32,694 nt of DNA from Acetivibrio ethanolgignens (GCF_001461035.1 NZ_LNAM01000156.1:1-32694); one strand, 5' to 3'. Counted from the stretch's first letter, positions 7,581 to 15,630 are shown. Notes: a model not told the origin generated them from the sequence alone. Program-made: numbers and translations.

Positions 7581-9911
7581 ATGAACAAGGAGACATTTAG
7601 CATACCTGTGATAGCACTTCGGGGAATGAATGTGCTTCCGGGAATGATGCTTCATTTTGATATTAAAAGAGAAAAAACGGTAGCAGCAATAGAGGAAGCT
7701 ATATTAAAGGATCAGAAGGTCTTTATTGTAGCACAAAAGGATGCAAGGCTAGAAGAGCCGGAGCGAGATGATTTATATGATGTAGGCACAATTTCTGTGG
7801 TAAAACAGCTGGTACGGCTGCCAGATAATCTGCTTCGTGTCATGACTGCAGGTATTGAGCGGGGAACCTTAGGGGAACTGACCCAGCTGGAGCCATTTTT
7901 ATTGGGTGAGGTATCAAAAGAAGAAGACACAAGTCTTGATAGCCTTACCGATATAGAAAAAGAAGCTATGCTTCGGGAACTAAAGGAGCTGATGAAGCTC
8001 TATGCTGCCCTGATGGGAAATTCTTTAAATAACGTAATGCAAAAAATCACAGATGTTAAAAATCTTAGCCGTCTGGTAGAAGAGATTATTAATAATATTC
8101 CTGTTACAATGGAGGAGAAGCAGGCTGTTTTAGAGGAGCTTACTGTCGTAGGTCAATTTAATGCCTTAGCAGTTTTGATTGCCAATGAGATTCAGATTCT
8201 CCGGATTCGCAGTGAATTTCAAGGGAGGGTCAAGGAGCAGGTAGATAAAAACCAAAAGGAATATCTTTTGCGGGAGCAGATGAAGGTCATCCAGGAAGAA
8301 CTGGGAGAAAATGTCTCTAATGATGCTGAAGGCTATAAAAAGGCGGTAGAGGAGCTGGAGGCTTCTTCTGAGGTAAAAGAAAAGATTCGTAAGGAAATCA
8401 AGCGTTTTAAAAGTGTTGGAAGCTCTTCCTCCGAAAGTGCGGTAATCCGTGGATATATTGAAGCCTTGCTGGCTTTGCCATGGGACAAGAAAAGTGTCGA
8501 TAATCCAGATATTAAAAATGCGATGAAGGTACTGAACCGGGATCATTACGGTCTGAAAAAGGTAAAGGATAGAGTATTGGAGTTCTTGGCAGTCCGGGCC
8601 TTAACGGAAAAGGGGGACAGCCCGATTATCTGTCTGGTAGGCCCTCCGGGTACTGGTAAGACTTCGATTGCAAGGTCAGTAGCAGAGGCTCTTGGAAAGA
8701 AATATGTTCGTATTGGTCTTGGTGGCGTCAGGGACGAAGCAGAGATTCGTGGACATAGGAGAACCTATGTGGGTGCCATGCCGGGAAGGCTGGCAGCCGG
8801 GTTAAAAAGTGCCGGTGTGAAAAATCCACTGATTCTTCTGGATGAGATTGATAAGACCAGCAGTGATTACAAGGGAGATACGGCTTCAGCACTGCTGGAG
8901 GTGCTGGATGCAGAGCAGAACAGTCATTTTGTAGACCACTATGTAGAAATCCCCCTGGATTTGTCAGAGGTATTATTTATAGCTACTGCTAATTCAGCCC
9001 AGGATATTCCGCGGCCTTTGCTAGACCGTATGGAGCTGATTGAGGTCAGCAGCTATACGGAAAATGAAAAGCTTCATATTGCAAAAGAGCATCTTTTGGA
9101 AAAGGCAAAGAAGAAAAATGGTCTTTCCAAGGGACAGCTTACCGTATCAGTTAAGGCTTTGGAGCAGATTATTTCCGGTTATACGAAGGAGGCCGGAGTC
9201 CGTAATCTGGAACGACGTCTGGGAGAAATCTGCCGGAAGGCAGCCAGAGAGCTGTTAGAGAGCGATAAAAAGCAGATCAAGGTGACGGATAAGAATCTGG
9301 AAAAGTATCTTGGAAAGCCAAAATATGCAGTAAATGAAGCCAACAAAGAGGATGAGGTCGGTATCGTCAGAGGCCTTGCCTGGACCAGTGTTGGTGGTGA
9401 AACTTTGGAAATCGAAGTGAATGTCATGCCTGGAAAGGGTGAATTTGAGCTGACAGGACAGCTTGGTGATGTAATGAAGGAATCGGCAGTAGCGGGCATT
9501 AGCTATATCCGGTCTGTCAGCAGCCAGTGGAAGATACGAAAGGATTTCTTTGAAAAGCATGATATTCATGTACACATTCCTGAGGGAGCTGTACCTAAGG
9601 ATGGTCCATCTGCCGGAATTACGATGGCAACGGCAATGCTGTCAGCCATTACTGGGAAAAAGGTGCGTGCAGATATTGCTATGACAGGGGAAATCACGTT
9701 GCGTGGTAGAGTTCTGCCGATTGGTGGTCTGAAGGAAAAGCTTCTGGCGGCTAAGATGGCAAAGCTTAAGATGGCTTTGATTCCAAAGGAAAATGAAAGA
9801 GATTTAGAGGAAATTGAACCAGAGATTTTAGAAGGTTTAAAAATATATCCAGTAGAAACGATGGAACAGGTAATCAGCTATGCATTTGCAGAAAATAAAG
9901 CTGTGAAATGA
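7581..9911 (+). CDS. lon: ATP-dependent protease Lon (LonA)
   Basis: Cytosolic AAA+ serine protease that degrades misfolded and regulatory proteins. 776 residues from the ATG at 7581, chosen because GAGG lies 7 nt upstream; earlier in-frame starts fall inside the terminator hairpin. Seen: N-terminal substrate-recognition domain (to about 200), coiled-coil linker, Walker A GPPGTGKT at 354-361, Walker B LILLDEIDK, and the C-terminal protease domain with the Ser-Lys dyad S677 (KDGPSAG) and K720 (GGLKEK). The motif GVRDEAEIRGHRRTYVGAMP is typical. ysxC follows after 12 nt, the usual Firmicutes pairing. Confidence 0.97.
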   Translation: MNKETFSIPVIALRGMNVLPGMMLHFDIKREKTVAAIEEAILKDQKVFIVAQKDARLEEPERDDLYDVGTISVVKQLVRLPDNLLRVMTAGIERGTLGELTQLEPFLLGEVSKEEDTSLDSLTDIEKEAMLRELKELMKLYAALMGNSLNNVMQKITDVKNLSRLVEEIINNIPVTMEEKQAVLEELTVVGQFNALAVLIANEIQILRIRSEFQGRVKEQVDKNQKEYLLREQMKVIQEELGENVSNDAEGYKKAVEELEASSEVKEKIRKEIKRFKSVGSSSSESAVIRGYIEALLALPWDKKSVDNPDIKNAMKVLNRDHYGLKKVKDRVLEFLAVRALTEKGDSPIICLVGPPGTGKTSIARSVAEALGKKYVRIGLGGVRDEAEIRGHRRTYVGAMPGRLAAGLKSAGVKNPLILLDEIDKTSSDYKGDTASALLEVLDAEQNSHFVDHYVEIPLDLSEVLFIATANSAQDIPRPLLDRMELIEVSSYTENEKLHIAKEHLLEKAKKKNGLSKGQLTVSVKALEQIISGYTKEAGVRNLERRLGEICRKAARELLESDKKQIKVTDKNLEKYLGKPKYAVNEANKEDEVGIVRGLAWTSVGGETLEIEVNVMPGKGEFELTGQLGDVMKESAVAGISYIRSVSSQWKIRKDFFEKHDIHVHIPEGAVPKDGPSAGITMATAMLSAITGKKVRADIAMTGEITLRGRVLPIGGLKEKLLAAKMAKLKMALIPKENERDLEEIEPEILEGLKIYPVETMEQVISYAFAENKAVK

Positions 9912-9923
9912 GGTAAAGAAATC

Positions 9924-10526
9924 ATGGTAGTCAAAAGTGTAAATCTGGAGACGGTATGCGGTATTACCAGTAAGCTACCGGACAATAAATTAATGGAGGT
10001 GGCTTTTGCAGGTAAGTCAAATGTAGGAAAATCATCTCTTATTAATGCCCTAATGAACCGGAAATCCTATGCAAGGACTTCCCAGCAGCCTGGTAAGACC
10101 CAGACCATTAATTTTTATAATATTAATGAGGAGCTGTATTTTGTTGATTTGCCGGGTTATGGCTATGCAAAGGTGTCTAAGGAAACGAAGGAAAAATGGG
10201 GAAAGATGATTGATCGCTATTTAAAGGGCTCGAAGGTCTTAAGGATTCTTTTTCTTCTGGTGGACATCCGTCATGAGCCGGGACAGAATGATGTGGACAT
10301 GTATCACTGGTGTCTGGAGTATGGCTTTAATCCGATTGTAATAGCTACTAAGTCGGATAAGATAAGTAGAGGGCAGCTTATGAAGCATACCTCTATTATC
10401 AGGAAAAAGCTAAACTGTATCGAAGGTACGCCGATTATTCCATTTTCTGCCTTGAATAAGTCCGGTAGAGATGAGATATGGGAATACATTGAGGCCTCTA
10501 TGGAATATTTCCGGGAAGAAGGATAG
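9924..10526 (+). CDS. ysxC: Ribosome biogenesis GTPase YsxC/YihA (EngB)
   Basis: Small TRAFAC GTPase needed for late assembly of the 50S subunit. 200 residues. GTPase motifs in order: G1 GKSNVGKSSLIN, G2 threonine in PGKTQTINFY, G3 DLPGYGYAKV, G4 TKSDK and G5 SALNKSG. The start follows GAGGTAAAG at suitable spacing. It is coupled to lon (12 nt). Confidence 0.96.
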   Translation: MVVKSVNLETVCGITSKLPDNKLMEVAFAGKSNVGKSSLINALMNRKSYARTSQQPGKTQTINFYNINEELYFVDLPGYGYAKVSKETKEKWGKMIDRYLKGSKVLRILFLLVDIRHEPGQNDVDMYHWCLEYGFNPIVIATKSDKISRGQLMKHTSIIRKKLNCIEGTPIIPFSALNKSGRDEIWEYIEASMEYFREEG

Positions 10527-10584
10527 GATGAGGCATATTTATAAAAAAATAATTAAAAAAGAATAGTATTTTTATAAAGATATA

Positions 10585-10593
10585 TGTTATAAT
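10585..10593 (+). promoter_or_regulatory. Extended -10 promoter upstream of a small membrane protein gene
   Basis: TGTTATAAT fits TGnTATAAT; the -35 region is poor. The 158 nt from here to the next start would be a long 5' UTR, in which I see no clear RNA fold. Confidence 0.45.
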
Positions 10594-10750
10594 AGTTTTA
10601 GTTCTGTTTGTGGTATATTATGGATACCGGATGTACCAGTATTTTCCAGAAACAGAACCGCTTACCTACTGGAAGGGAGCCTTTTAGCAAAGCTATCTTG
10701 GCTGTTCAGTCAGTAGAAAGCTCTATACCATATAGAAAAGAGGGAAGGAA

Positions 10751-11071
10751 ATGGACGAAAATAACAACTTTAATAACAGCTATGGCGAAAGTAATGCACA
10801 GCAGAGCTATAATCAGAATTATGGTGGACCATATATGACACCGGAGGAGGCTCCGATGACGATGGCAGAGTGGTTAATAACCTTGATTGTGGGCTTGATT
10901 CCTTTCATTGGAATTATCATGCTGTTTGTATGGGCTTTTGGAAGTACAGGCAATGTAAACCGTAGGAATTACTGCCGGGCACAGCTGATCATTATGGCAG
11001 TCGGTATGGGACTGGCAGTGCTTTTCTGGGGAGCAATTGCAACTTTTGTTGCTTCCTCTATTATGTATTAA
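10751..11071 (+). CDS. Small membrane protein with Asn/Gln/Gly/Tyr-rich head
   Basis: 106 residues of unknown function. Residues 1-35 are polar and low-complexity (Asn, Gln, Gly, Tyr, Ser); then MTMAEWLITLIVGLIPFIGI begins the first of two transmembrane helices (about 38-60 and 75-100), joined by a short basic loop with NRRNYCRAQ. No signal peptidase site. The start is fixed by GAGGGAAGG before the ATG. Similar two-helix proteins with a disordered head are common in Lachnospiraceae, but I know no assigned role. Confidence 0.75.
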   Translation: MDENNNFNNSYGESNAQQSYNQNYGGPYMTPEEAPMTMAEWLITLIVGLIPFIGIIMLFVWAFGSTGNVNRRNYCRAQLIIMAVGMGLAVLFWGAIATFVASSIMY

Positions 11072-11131
11072 GGACAATGGGATAAGAAAGGTGCTAAATG
11101 CACCAGATGTAGAAAAATAAATTTTGCAACT

Positions 11132-11239
11132 ATGGAAAATCAGAATAAAAATTTTGATTTTAAGGATTTAATGACCTTTGGTCTTTTACTTTTGGCTTTA
11201 CTTGCATTCGTTTTTCGTTTTGTAGGTAGGCCTACATAG
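11132..11239 (+). CDS. Possible 35-residue membrane peptide
   Basis: A short frame: charged/Asn-rich head (about 12 residues), a strongly hydrophobic segment FGLLLLALLAFVF, then a basic tail RFVGRPT. This head-helix-basic-tail shape is typical of small membrane peptides. There is no good ribosome binding site before the ATG, so it may not be translated. Confidence 0.35.
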   Translation: MENQNKNFDFKDLMTFGLLLLALLAFVFRFVGRPT

Positions 11240-11287
11240 GAAAACCACCCTTTAACTTGACAGGAGAGCACTGAAAAAGTAGAAAAT

Positions 11288-11322
11288 ACCACCTATATTT
11301 GGTAAAATATAGGTGGTGTTTT
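11288..11322 (+). terminator. Intrinsic terminator
   Basis: A perfect 13-bp stem, ACCACCTATATTT (11288-11300) with 11305-11317, loop GGTA, then GTTTTT. It closes the transcription unit of the small membrane protein(s) and marks the left edge of the accessory pocket. Confidence 0.8.
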
Positions 11323-11340
11323 TATGGTTGAACGAAGGAT

Positions 11341-11720
11341 ATGAATCTTTTAGATATGCTGATTGCCAAAACACCACGTCAGGCACTTCAGGAACAATCA
11401 GAAAAGCTACGTCGTACCATCTATGAAGTTGATGAAACAATGAAAGAAAAATCACAGCTGCTACGATAACCAGTGGCGAAAAAACAGATGGTAAAGAGTT
11501 GCCGAAACTTGTGCAAAAGAGCAGAGATGCGGGGATGCAGGTTGAAGCAGTGATTGGTGATAAAGCTTATTCTGATAAGAAAAATATGGAAGCAGCAAAA
11601 GAAGATGAATTTAAATTTAATAAAGATGCAGGAATGTACCAGTGTAAAGCCGGACATTTAGCCATTCACAAATATCTTGATAAAAGAAAAAAAGAAGAAA
11701 AGCTCTCAGATAAACTCTGA
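11341..11720 (+). pseudogene. IS1182-type transposase remnant
   Basis: Two pieces of a DDE transposase in different frames. The first (11341-11466, 41 codons) includes LRRTIYEVDETMKEK. The second opens near 11460 as ITSGEKTDGKELPKLVQ and runs to 11720 through DAGMQVEAVIGDKAYSDKKN (with a conserved acidic catalytic-type residue in GDKAYS) and AGMYQCKAGHLAI. This wording is characteristic of IS1182-like (DUF4372/DDE) transposases as I recall them. Most of the gene is missing and no terminal repeats are seen, so it is a dead fragment. Confidence 0.75.
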
Positions 11721-11733
11721 AAGCTTTTATATT

Positions 11734-12046
11734 TTACTTTCTCTTTTTGTAGATAACAAAGCCAATCCCTGCAATAAGAATTGCTCCCATGCCTATCCAC
11801 GCTGCTACTGGCAGTGGGCTGGTAGCCGGGATTTCCGTGATAGAAAGGCTTGCTCCGCACACGGCACAGAGATGCGATTTCTTGTTCAGTTGCCTCACCC
11901 GTCTTAAGGCAATCAAGAAAAAATTCATATTCATCATCCCTAGAACCTGGTCTGTAATCATCTACTTCCAAGAAAGTAACACCAAATGCAGGACTAGCAG
12001 CCATAGAAACCGCTAAAACAACGGATAAGCAAGATATAGCTAACAT
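11734..12046 (-). pseudogene. Frameshifted small surface protein (signal peptide plus C-terminal anchor)
   Basis: Read from 12046 down, the first frame encodes a hydrophobic export signal ending in SMAASPAFG, then an acidic stretch (EVDDYRPGSRDDEYEFF). Near 11870 the sense passes to the +1 frame, which gives LCAVCGASLSITEIPATSPL, a hydrophobic helix and a KKRK end at 11734. Signal, short acidic region, PAT-containing motif, helix and basic tail form the layout of a sortase-type wall-anchored protein, though LPxTG itself is degraded to IPATS. The start lacks the usual basic residues and has no ribosome binding site, so the N-terminus is probably lost too. Confidence 0.6.
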
Positions 12047-12049
12047 TTA

Positions 12050-12634
12050 TTAAAAAGAATCGGTGACAATAATATGATTGTCTGGAGAATAAAGCGTAAA
12101 ACTCTTAACTTTTACAACTATCTGACCAGCAATATACATATCAGTTGGGTGATGAAAGAAGGTTTCTATGTATCTTGCTCCAGTCAATGTATCAAAAGCA
12201 ATGCCTAAGTGATTATATTCTTTATTTGCTTTTTTCTCAAAAAGTAAATAGTCGCTTTTGATTTTGGAATGAATCGGGTTTGGATTGAAATTGATTACTG
12301 CATCGGTATATGTAAGTGTCGTTAGAGTTTCATAAGAAAAATTTTCATATCGTTCAGCTATATCAGAATAGAATACACTTGCTTTAATCATTGCATCAGT
12401 AAACTTACCTTTTTTAATACGACTGATAATATATTTTGTCTGTACCTTTTTATTATTTTTGTCATTGAATAATTGAATTAGTTGAATATCAGCAAGCTTG
12501 TGTAAGCCTAATAGATGCACAAAATTTTCTTCTTTATATGTAAAATCAATTATTGTTCCATTTGATAGCACATATTCTACTCTGCAATTTTTTAACCGGA
12601 TATAATCATTATACTTTTTCACTAAATCATCCAT
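12050..12634 (-). CDS. PBECR4-like nuclease-domain protein (putative toxin)
   Basis: 194 residues, no signal or membrane segment. The layout fits the PBECR4 family as I remember it (phage-Barnase-EndoU-ColicinE5/D-RelE-like nuclease 4): YVLSNGTIIDFTYKEENFVH, the motif HLLGLHKLADIQ (about 39-50), a mid-region with GKFTDAMIKASVFYSDI and ERYENF, and a C-terminal half with YNHLGIAFD, YIETFFHHPTDMYIAGQ and a final basic/hydrophobic strand. Family members are predicted RNases of the BECR fold, found in phages and mobile elements. The start is an ATG after GGTGGTATTATT. Just upstream lie a promoter, a structured RNA and an intrinsic terminator, an arrangement that suggests RNA control. The function is inferred, not shown. 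Confidence 0.65.
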   Translation of the reverse strand: MDDLVKKYNDYIRLKNCRVEYVLSNGTIIDFTYKEENFVHLLGLHKLADIQLIQLFNDKNNKKVQTKYIISRIKKGKFTDAMIKASVFYSDIAERYENFSYETLTTLTYTDAVINFNPNPIHSKIKSDYLLFEKKANKEYNHLGIAFDTLTGARYIETFFHHPTDMYIAGQIVVKVKSFTLYSPDNHIIVTDSF

Positions 12635-12655
12635 AATAATACCACCTATGAATAC

Positions 12656-12690
12656 AAGAAAAATGCTCCTGATTTTTAGTCAGGAGCATT
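12656..12690 (-). terminator. Intrinsic terminator between the structured RNA and the PBECR4-like gene
   Basis: On the minus strand a perfect 11-bp stem (plus coordinates 12680-12690 with 12662-12672), a 7-nt loop and then TTTTTC. It lies 22 nt before the gene start, so any transcript from the upstream promoter must read through it to express the gene. Confidence 0.85.
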
Positions 12691-12806
12691 ACGATTTCTT
12701 TTGTAAGGTTCCTTGGTTTTCAGCTATTTAGCCTATTCGGGAGAGCGAACCAACTCTCTTTTGGGAACTCCAATCGTGAGCCGAACGACCACGATCTTCT
12801 TTGTTC
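12691..12806 (-). ncRNA. Structured RNA with two predicted pseudoknots
   Basis: Downstream of a good minus-strand promoter, about 115 nt fold compactly. In transcript order: stem P1, ATCGTG (12795-12790) with CACGAT (12778-12773), its loop containing TTCGG (12785-12781). P2, GTTCC/GGAAC (plus coordinates 12764-12768 and 12708-12712), encloses the rest. P3, GAGAG/CTCTC (12758-12754 with 12745-12741), has loop TTGGTT (12753-12748). CCGAA (12740-12736) can pair with the P1 loop. A small GGCT/AGCT hairpin follows. AACCAA (12718-12713) can pair with the P3 loop. A terminator follows. I do not recognise it as a known riboswitch, ribozyme or ToxI-type repeat. The 5' end is estimated from the -10 box. 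Confidence 0.6.
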
Positions 12807-12812
12807 AATTAA

Positions 12813-12841
12813 ATAATAGCAGAAAAAGTAATGAAAATCAA
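12813..12841 (-). promoter_or_regulatory. Promoter of the structured RNA
   Basis: On the minus strand TTGATT (12841-12836), a 17-nt spacer and TATTAT (12818-12813) with an extended TGC before it. Predicted start of transcription is near 12806. Confidence 0.7.
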
Positions 12842-12859
12842 GTGCTTTTCATTACTTTT
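12824..12859. repeat. Perfect 14-bp inverted repeat over the -35 box
   Basis: AAAAGTAATGAAAA (12824-12837) pairs perfectly with 12846-12859 around an 8-nt loop. The -35 box of the RNA promoter lies across the left arm and loop. It could be an operator, or a bidirectional terminator, since T-runs flank the stem on both strands. Confidence 0.7.
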
Positions 12860-12967
12860 CACATATGGAAGTTATTTCAAATCTGAAATGTATTTACGGA
12901 GTTTTCTTATGCATGAACCGGAGTATCCAGTCAAAGGAAACCTTCGGCATCACCGTAGCCTTTCTCT

Positions 12968-12997
12968 ATGGCAAAATTATTGTAATAATTTTGCCAT
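12968..12997 (-). terminator. Palindrome at the end of the DUF4364 gene
   Basis: A 30-nt palindrome with 14-nt arms (ATGGCAAAATTATT and its complement) covers the last five codons and the stop of the gene. It can fold in RNA with a small loop but has no long T-run, so it is a weak terminator or an mRNA 3' stabiliser. Confidence 0.45.
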
Positions 12998-13492
12998 CAG
13001 ATATTCATAGATTTCTGCACTTTTATTTTTCCAGCTGTTACAGACAGCTTGTGCCTCTTCTTCTGTAGGAATGCTCAAATTGATTTCTACAATCTTACTC
13101 TCTTTTTCACAAACATAGCAGTGGGCTATAAATTCTCCTTTTTTTGCTTCGTAATAGTCGGCCAGAGTGGAGACCTCTTCCCGCAGGGAATAGCGGTTGT
13201 TCTTTAGGTATTCCAGAATATCTGCTTTGATAGCATCAGATATTTCATCACCGAAAAAGCTTAAGGTCTCGGCACCGGCAGGTGTGATACGAAATAAGGA
13301 GCTGTTTCGTATAGTTTCCACTTTAATGAGCTCTGTGGATTCCAGTTCATTGATAGCCTGTTGGATATTAAAATAGTTGGTGTATTCCTTTTCCAGGATA
13401 AAATTGGAAAGCTGGGCGTTGGTAAGCGGAAAATCGACCTTGTCCAGTATAAACAGGATAATCAGCTTATATAAGGTTAATGCATCAGACAT
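12977..13492 (-). CDS. DUF4364 family protein (winged-helix-like)
   Basis: 171 residues of the DUF4364 family found in Clostridia. The first 90 residues read as a winged helix-turn-helix (LYKLIILFILDKVDFPLTNA, then LSNFILEKEYTNYFNIQQAI and ELIKVETIRNSSLFRITPAG), which suggests DNA binding. The C-terminal half is an acidic domain of unknown role. Its start overlaps the end of the radical SAM gene by 8 nt, so the two are translationally coupled. I know no target for the family. Confidence 0.85.
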   Translation of the reverse strand: MSDALTLYKLIILFILDKVDFPLTNAQLSNFILEKEYTNYFNIQQAINELESTELIKVETIRNSSLFRITPAGAETLSFFGDEISDAIKADILEYLKNNRYSLREEVSTLADYYEAKKGEFIAHCYVCEKESKIVEINLSIPTEEEAQAVCNSWKNKSAEIYEYLMAKLLQ

Positions 13493-14429
13493 AATAATCC
13501 CCCTCCTTTGGTGGTGTGTAGAGCCTTCCCTGCCAGGTATCTCTTTCCCTCAGAGCCTGGTTGATATGGTTCATAACCGTTTTTTTGTTTTTACTCCATT
13601 CCGGAGCCAGTAAGAGACTACGTGGGCCGTCACCGGTAATACGGTGGACTACCGTTTTGGGAGAAAGAAGCTCTAGGCATTCAATGACAAGAGAAACATA
13701 TTCCTCCATGGAAGGAATTGGAAAGGTTCCAAGAAGACCGGCTAAATCGGTATCCTTTAAAACATGGAGAAGCTGCAGCTTTACTCCCTGGATAGGAAGA
13801 TGGTTTAAATACCGTATTGTTGAAAATACATCTTCCCTTGTTTCGTGAGGAAGACCAAGAATCACATGAGTGATTACTGGGATAGAAATAGCAGTAAGCT
13901 CTTGGACAGCCTTTTCAAAAACAGTCAGAGGATACCCTCTGCGGATAAATTCAGCCGTCTTATCGTGGCAGCTTTGCAGTCCTAGTTCAATCCAGACTGG
14001 CTTTATCTGTGACAGCTTTTTTAAGAGAGCCAGAATCTCATCATCCATGCAGTCCGGCCGGGTGGCAATGGACAAGGCTACAATGGCGGGATGGGATATG
14101 GCTTCTGTAAAAAGCGGTTCCAGATAGGAAACGGGAGCATAGGTATTGGTATAGGATTGGAAATAGGCAATAAATTTATCGCCAGTCTTTTTCGTCCTTT
14201 GAATCCCTGCAATCGCTGAATCTATCTGCTTTGTTACGCTTTCCTGGCGTTTGGCAGCAAAATCGCCGGAGCCGCCGGCACTGCAGAAGATGCAGCCCCG
14301 GCTCCCCAGTGTGCCGTCCCGGTTGGGACAGGTCATGCCACCATCCAGAGCGACCTTATAGACCTTTTCACCAAAGGTATTTTTAAGATACCAATCCAGG
14401 GAATAGTACCGCTTTTCTCCCCAGTTCAT
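13485..14429 (-). CDS. TIGR01212 family radical SAM protein (YhcC-like)
   Basis: 314 residues. Near the N-terminus lie three cysteines, C34, C46 and C49 (CPNRDGTLGSRGCIFC), the unusual spacing of this radical SAM subfamily, which should ligate a 4Fe-4S cluster and use S-adenosylmethionine. Also seen: KFIAYFQSYTNTYAP, LSIATRPDCM, VWIELGLQSCHDKTA and THVILGLPHETRED, all typical of the Elp3/coproporphyrinogen-oxidase-like fold. The reaction of the family is not established. It overlaps malic enzyme by 4 nt (ATGA) and DUF4364 by 8 nt, so it is the middle gene of a tight operon. Confidence 0.9.
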   Translation of the reverse strand: MNWGEKRYYSLDWYLKNTFGEKVYKVALDGGMTCPNRDGTLGSRGCIFCSAGGSGDFAAKRQESVTKQIDSAIAGIQRTKKTGDKFIAYFQSYTNTYAPVSYLEPLFTEAISHPAIVALSIATRPDCMDDEILALLKKLSQIKPVWIELGLQSCHDKTAEFIRRGYPLTVFEKAVQELTAISIPVITHVILGLPHETREDVFSTIRYLNHLPIQGVKLQLLHVLKDTDLAGLLGTFPIPSMEEYVSLVIECLELLSPKTVVHRITGDGPRSLLLAPEWSKNKKTVMNHINQALRERDTWQGRLYTPPKEGDYYV

Positions 14430-15577
14430 CGGATATGGGCCTTTACTGCCTGGCTTACAACCTCAGCCACAGCAGGGTCAAAGGCTTCAGGCATAATATT
14501 ATTTTCATTTAAATCCTCATCCTTTATCAGACCTGCAATAGCAAGGGCGGCAGCCAGCTTCATTTCCTCGGTAATCTGGCTTGCACGGCCTTCTAAGGCA
14601 CCTTTAAAGATACCAGGAAAGGCTACAACATTGTTGACCTGATTTGGAAAATCGGAGCGTCCTGTTCCGACAACTTTTGCTCCGGCAGCCCTGGCCTCAT
14701 CGGGCATAATTTCAGGCACCGGGTTAGCCATGGCAAAGAGAATGGCGTCCTTGTTCATAGAAGCAACCATTTCTTTTGTGACAATATTTGGAGCAGAAAC
14801 CCCAACAAAGATATCGGCACCCTTCATGGCATCAGCCAGAGTACCGGTTCTGCCAGAAGGGTTGGTAAGCCCTACCATATTTTTCTGCATCCAGTTTAAG
14901 TCAGCAGAGGACCTGGAAAGGATACCGGATTTATCACACATGACAACATCAGGAAAGCCATAGGAAAGCAGAAGCTTTGTAATAGCAATACCGGCACTTC
15001 CGGCTCCATTGACAACGATAGAGCAGTTCTCCTTTTTCTTGCCTGTTACCTTTAAGGCGTTAATGATACCAGCCAGGACAACGATAGCAGTTCCATGCTG
15101 GTCATCATGGAAAACTGGAATAGAAAGCTCTTTTTTCAAACGCTCTTCGATTTCAAAGCAACGTGGAGCGGAAATATCCTCCAGGTTGATACCACCGACA
15201 CCAGGAGCGATTGCTTTTACAATTTGAATGATTTCTTCCGTATCCTGGGTGTCCAGACAGATAGGAAAGGCATTGACTCCAGCGAATTCCTTGAAAAGAA
15301 CGGCTTTTCCTTCCATGACCGGCATAGCGGCATAAGGACCGATGTTACCAAGACCGAGGACAGCACTTCCATCAGAGACAACCAAAACAGTGTTGGCCTT
15401 CATTGTATAGCGGTAAGCCATATCCTTATCCTCGGCAATAATTTTACAAGGCTCGGCAACTCCCGGAGTATAGGCAATTGCCAAATCCTCCCGGGATTTT
15501 ATCTGACATTTTGGGGTAGTATCAATTTTTCCATTCCATTCCTCATGAAGAGCGAGAGCTTTTTCTGCGTTTGTCAT
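14426..15577 (-). CDS. Malic enzyme (malate dehydrogenase, oxaloacetate-decarboxylating)
   Basis: Oxidatively decarboxylates malate to pyruvate and CO2, linking C4 acids to pyruvate; cytosolic. 383 residues, the short bacterial form without a phosphotransacetylase-like tail. Seen: AYTPGVAEPCK with the catalytic tyrosine, VMEGKAVLFKEFAGVNAFPI with the catalytic lysine, metal-binding acidic residues in VFHDDQHGTAIV, and the dinucleotide motif VVNGAGSAGIAI. I cannot tell NAD from NADP preference. The start follows GAGGATG. It is first in a three-gene operon and divergent from rho. Confidence 0.95.
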   Translation of the reverse strand: MTNAEKALALHEEWNGKIDTTPKCQIKSREDLAIAYTPGVAEPCKIIAEDKDMAYRYTMKANTVLVVSDGSAVLGLGNIGPYAAMPVMEGKAVLFKEFAGVNAFPICLDTQDTEEIIQIVKAIAPGVGGINLEDISAPRCFEIEERLKKELSIPVFHDDQHGTAIVVLAGIINALKVTGKKKENCSIVVNGAGSAGIAITKLLLSYGFPDVVMCDKSGILSRSSADLNWMQKNMVGLTNPSGRTGTLADAMKGADIFVGVSAPNIVTKEMVASMNKDAILFAMANPVPEIMPDEARAAGAKVVGTGRSDFPNQVNNVVAFPGIFKGALEGRASQITEEMKLAAALAIAGLIKDEDLNENNIMPEAFDPAVAEVVSQAVKAHIR

Positions 15578-15630
15578 AATTCATCCTCATTTCTGCTAAA
15601 AATTTAGGCAAAACACATCTTATCCTAGCT

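Noticed and set aside
8166-8546. 126-codon minus-strand frame inside lon
   Set aside because: Antisense shadow of the Lon coiled-coil region.
10608-10838. 76-codon frame and a second overlapping frame with YQYFPETEPLTYW
   Set aside because: The first overlaps the small membrane protein out of frame. The second looks protein-like for about 30 residues but has no start codon and begins inside the promoter.
12656-12806. The RNA as an HDV-like or twister/pistol ribozyme, or a named riboswitch
   Set aside because: The order of pairings is reminiscent of nested pseudoknot ribozymes, but I do not see the conserved core bases of any of these families.
12865-13068. 67-codon plus-strand frame
   Set aside because: Overlaps the end of DUF4364 antisense, has no ribosome binding site and no protein-like pattern.
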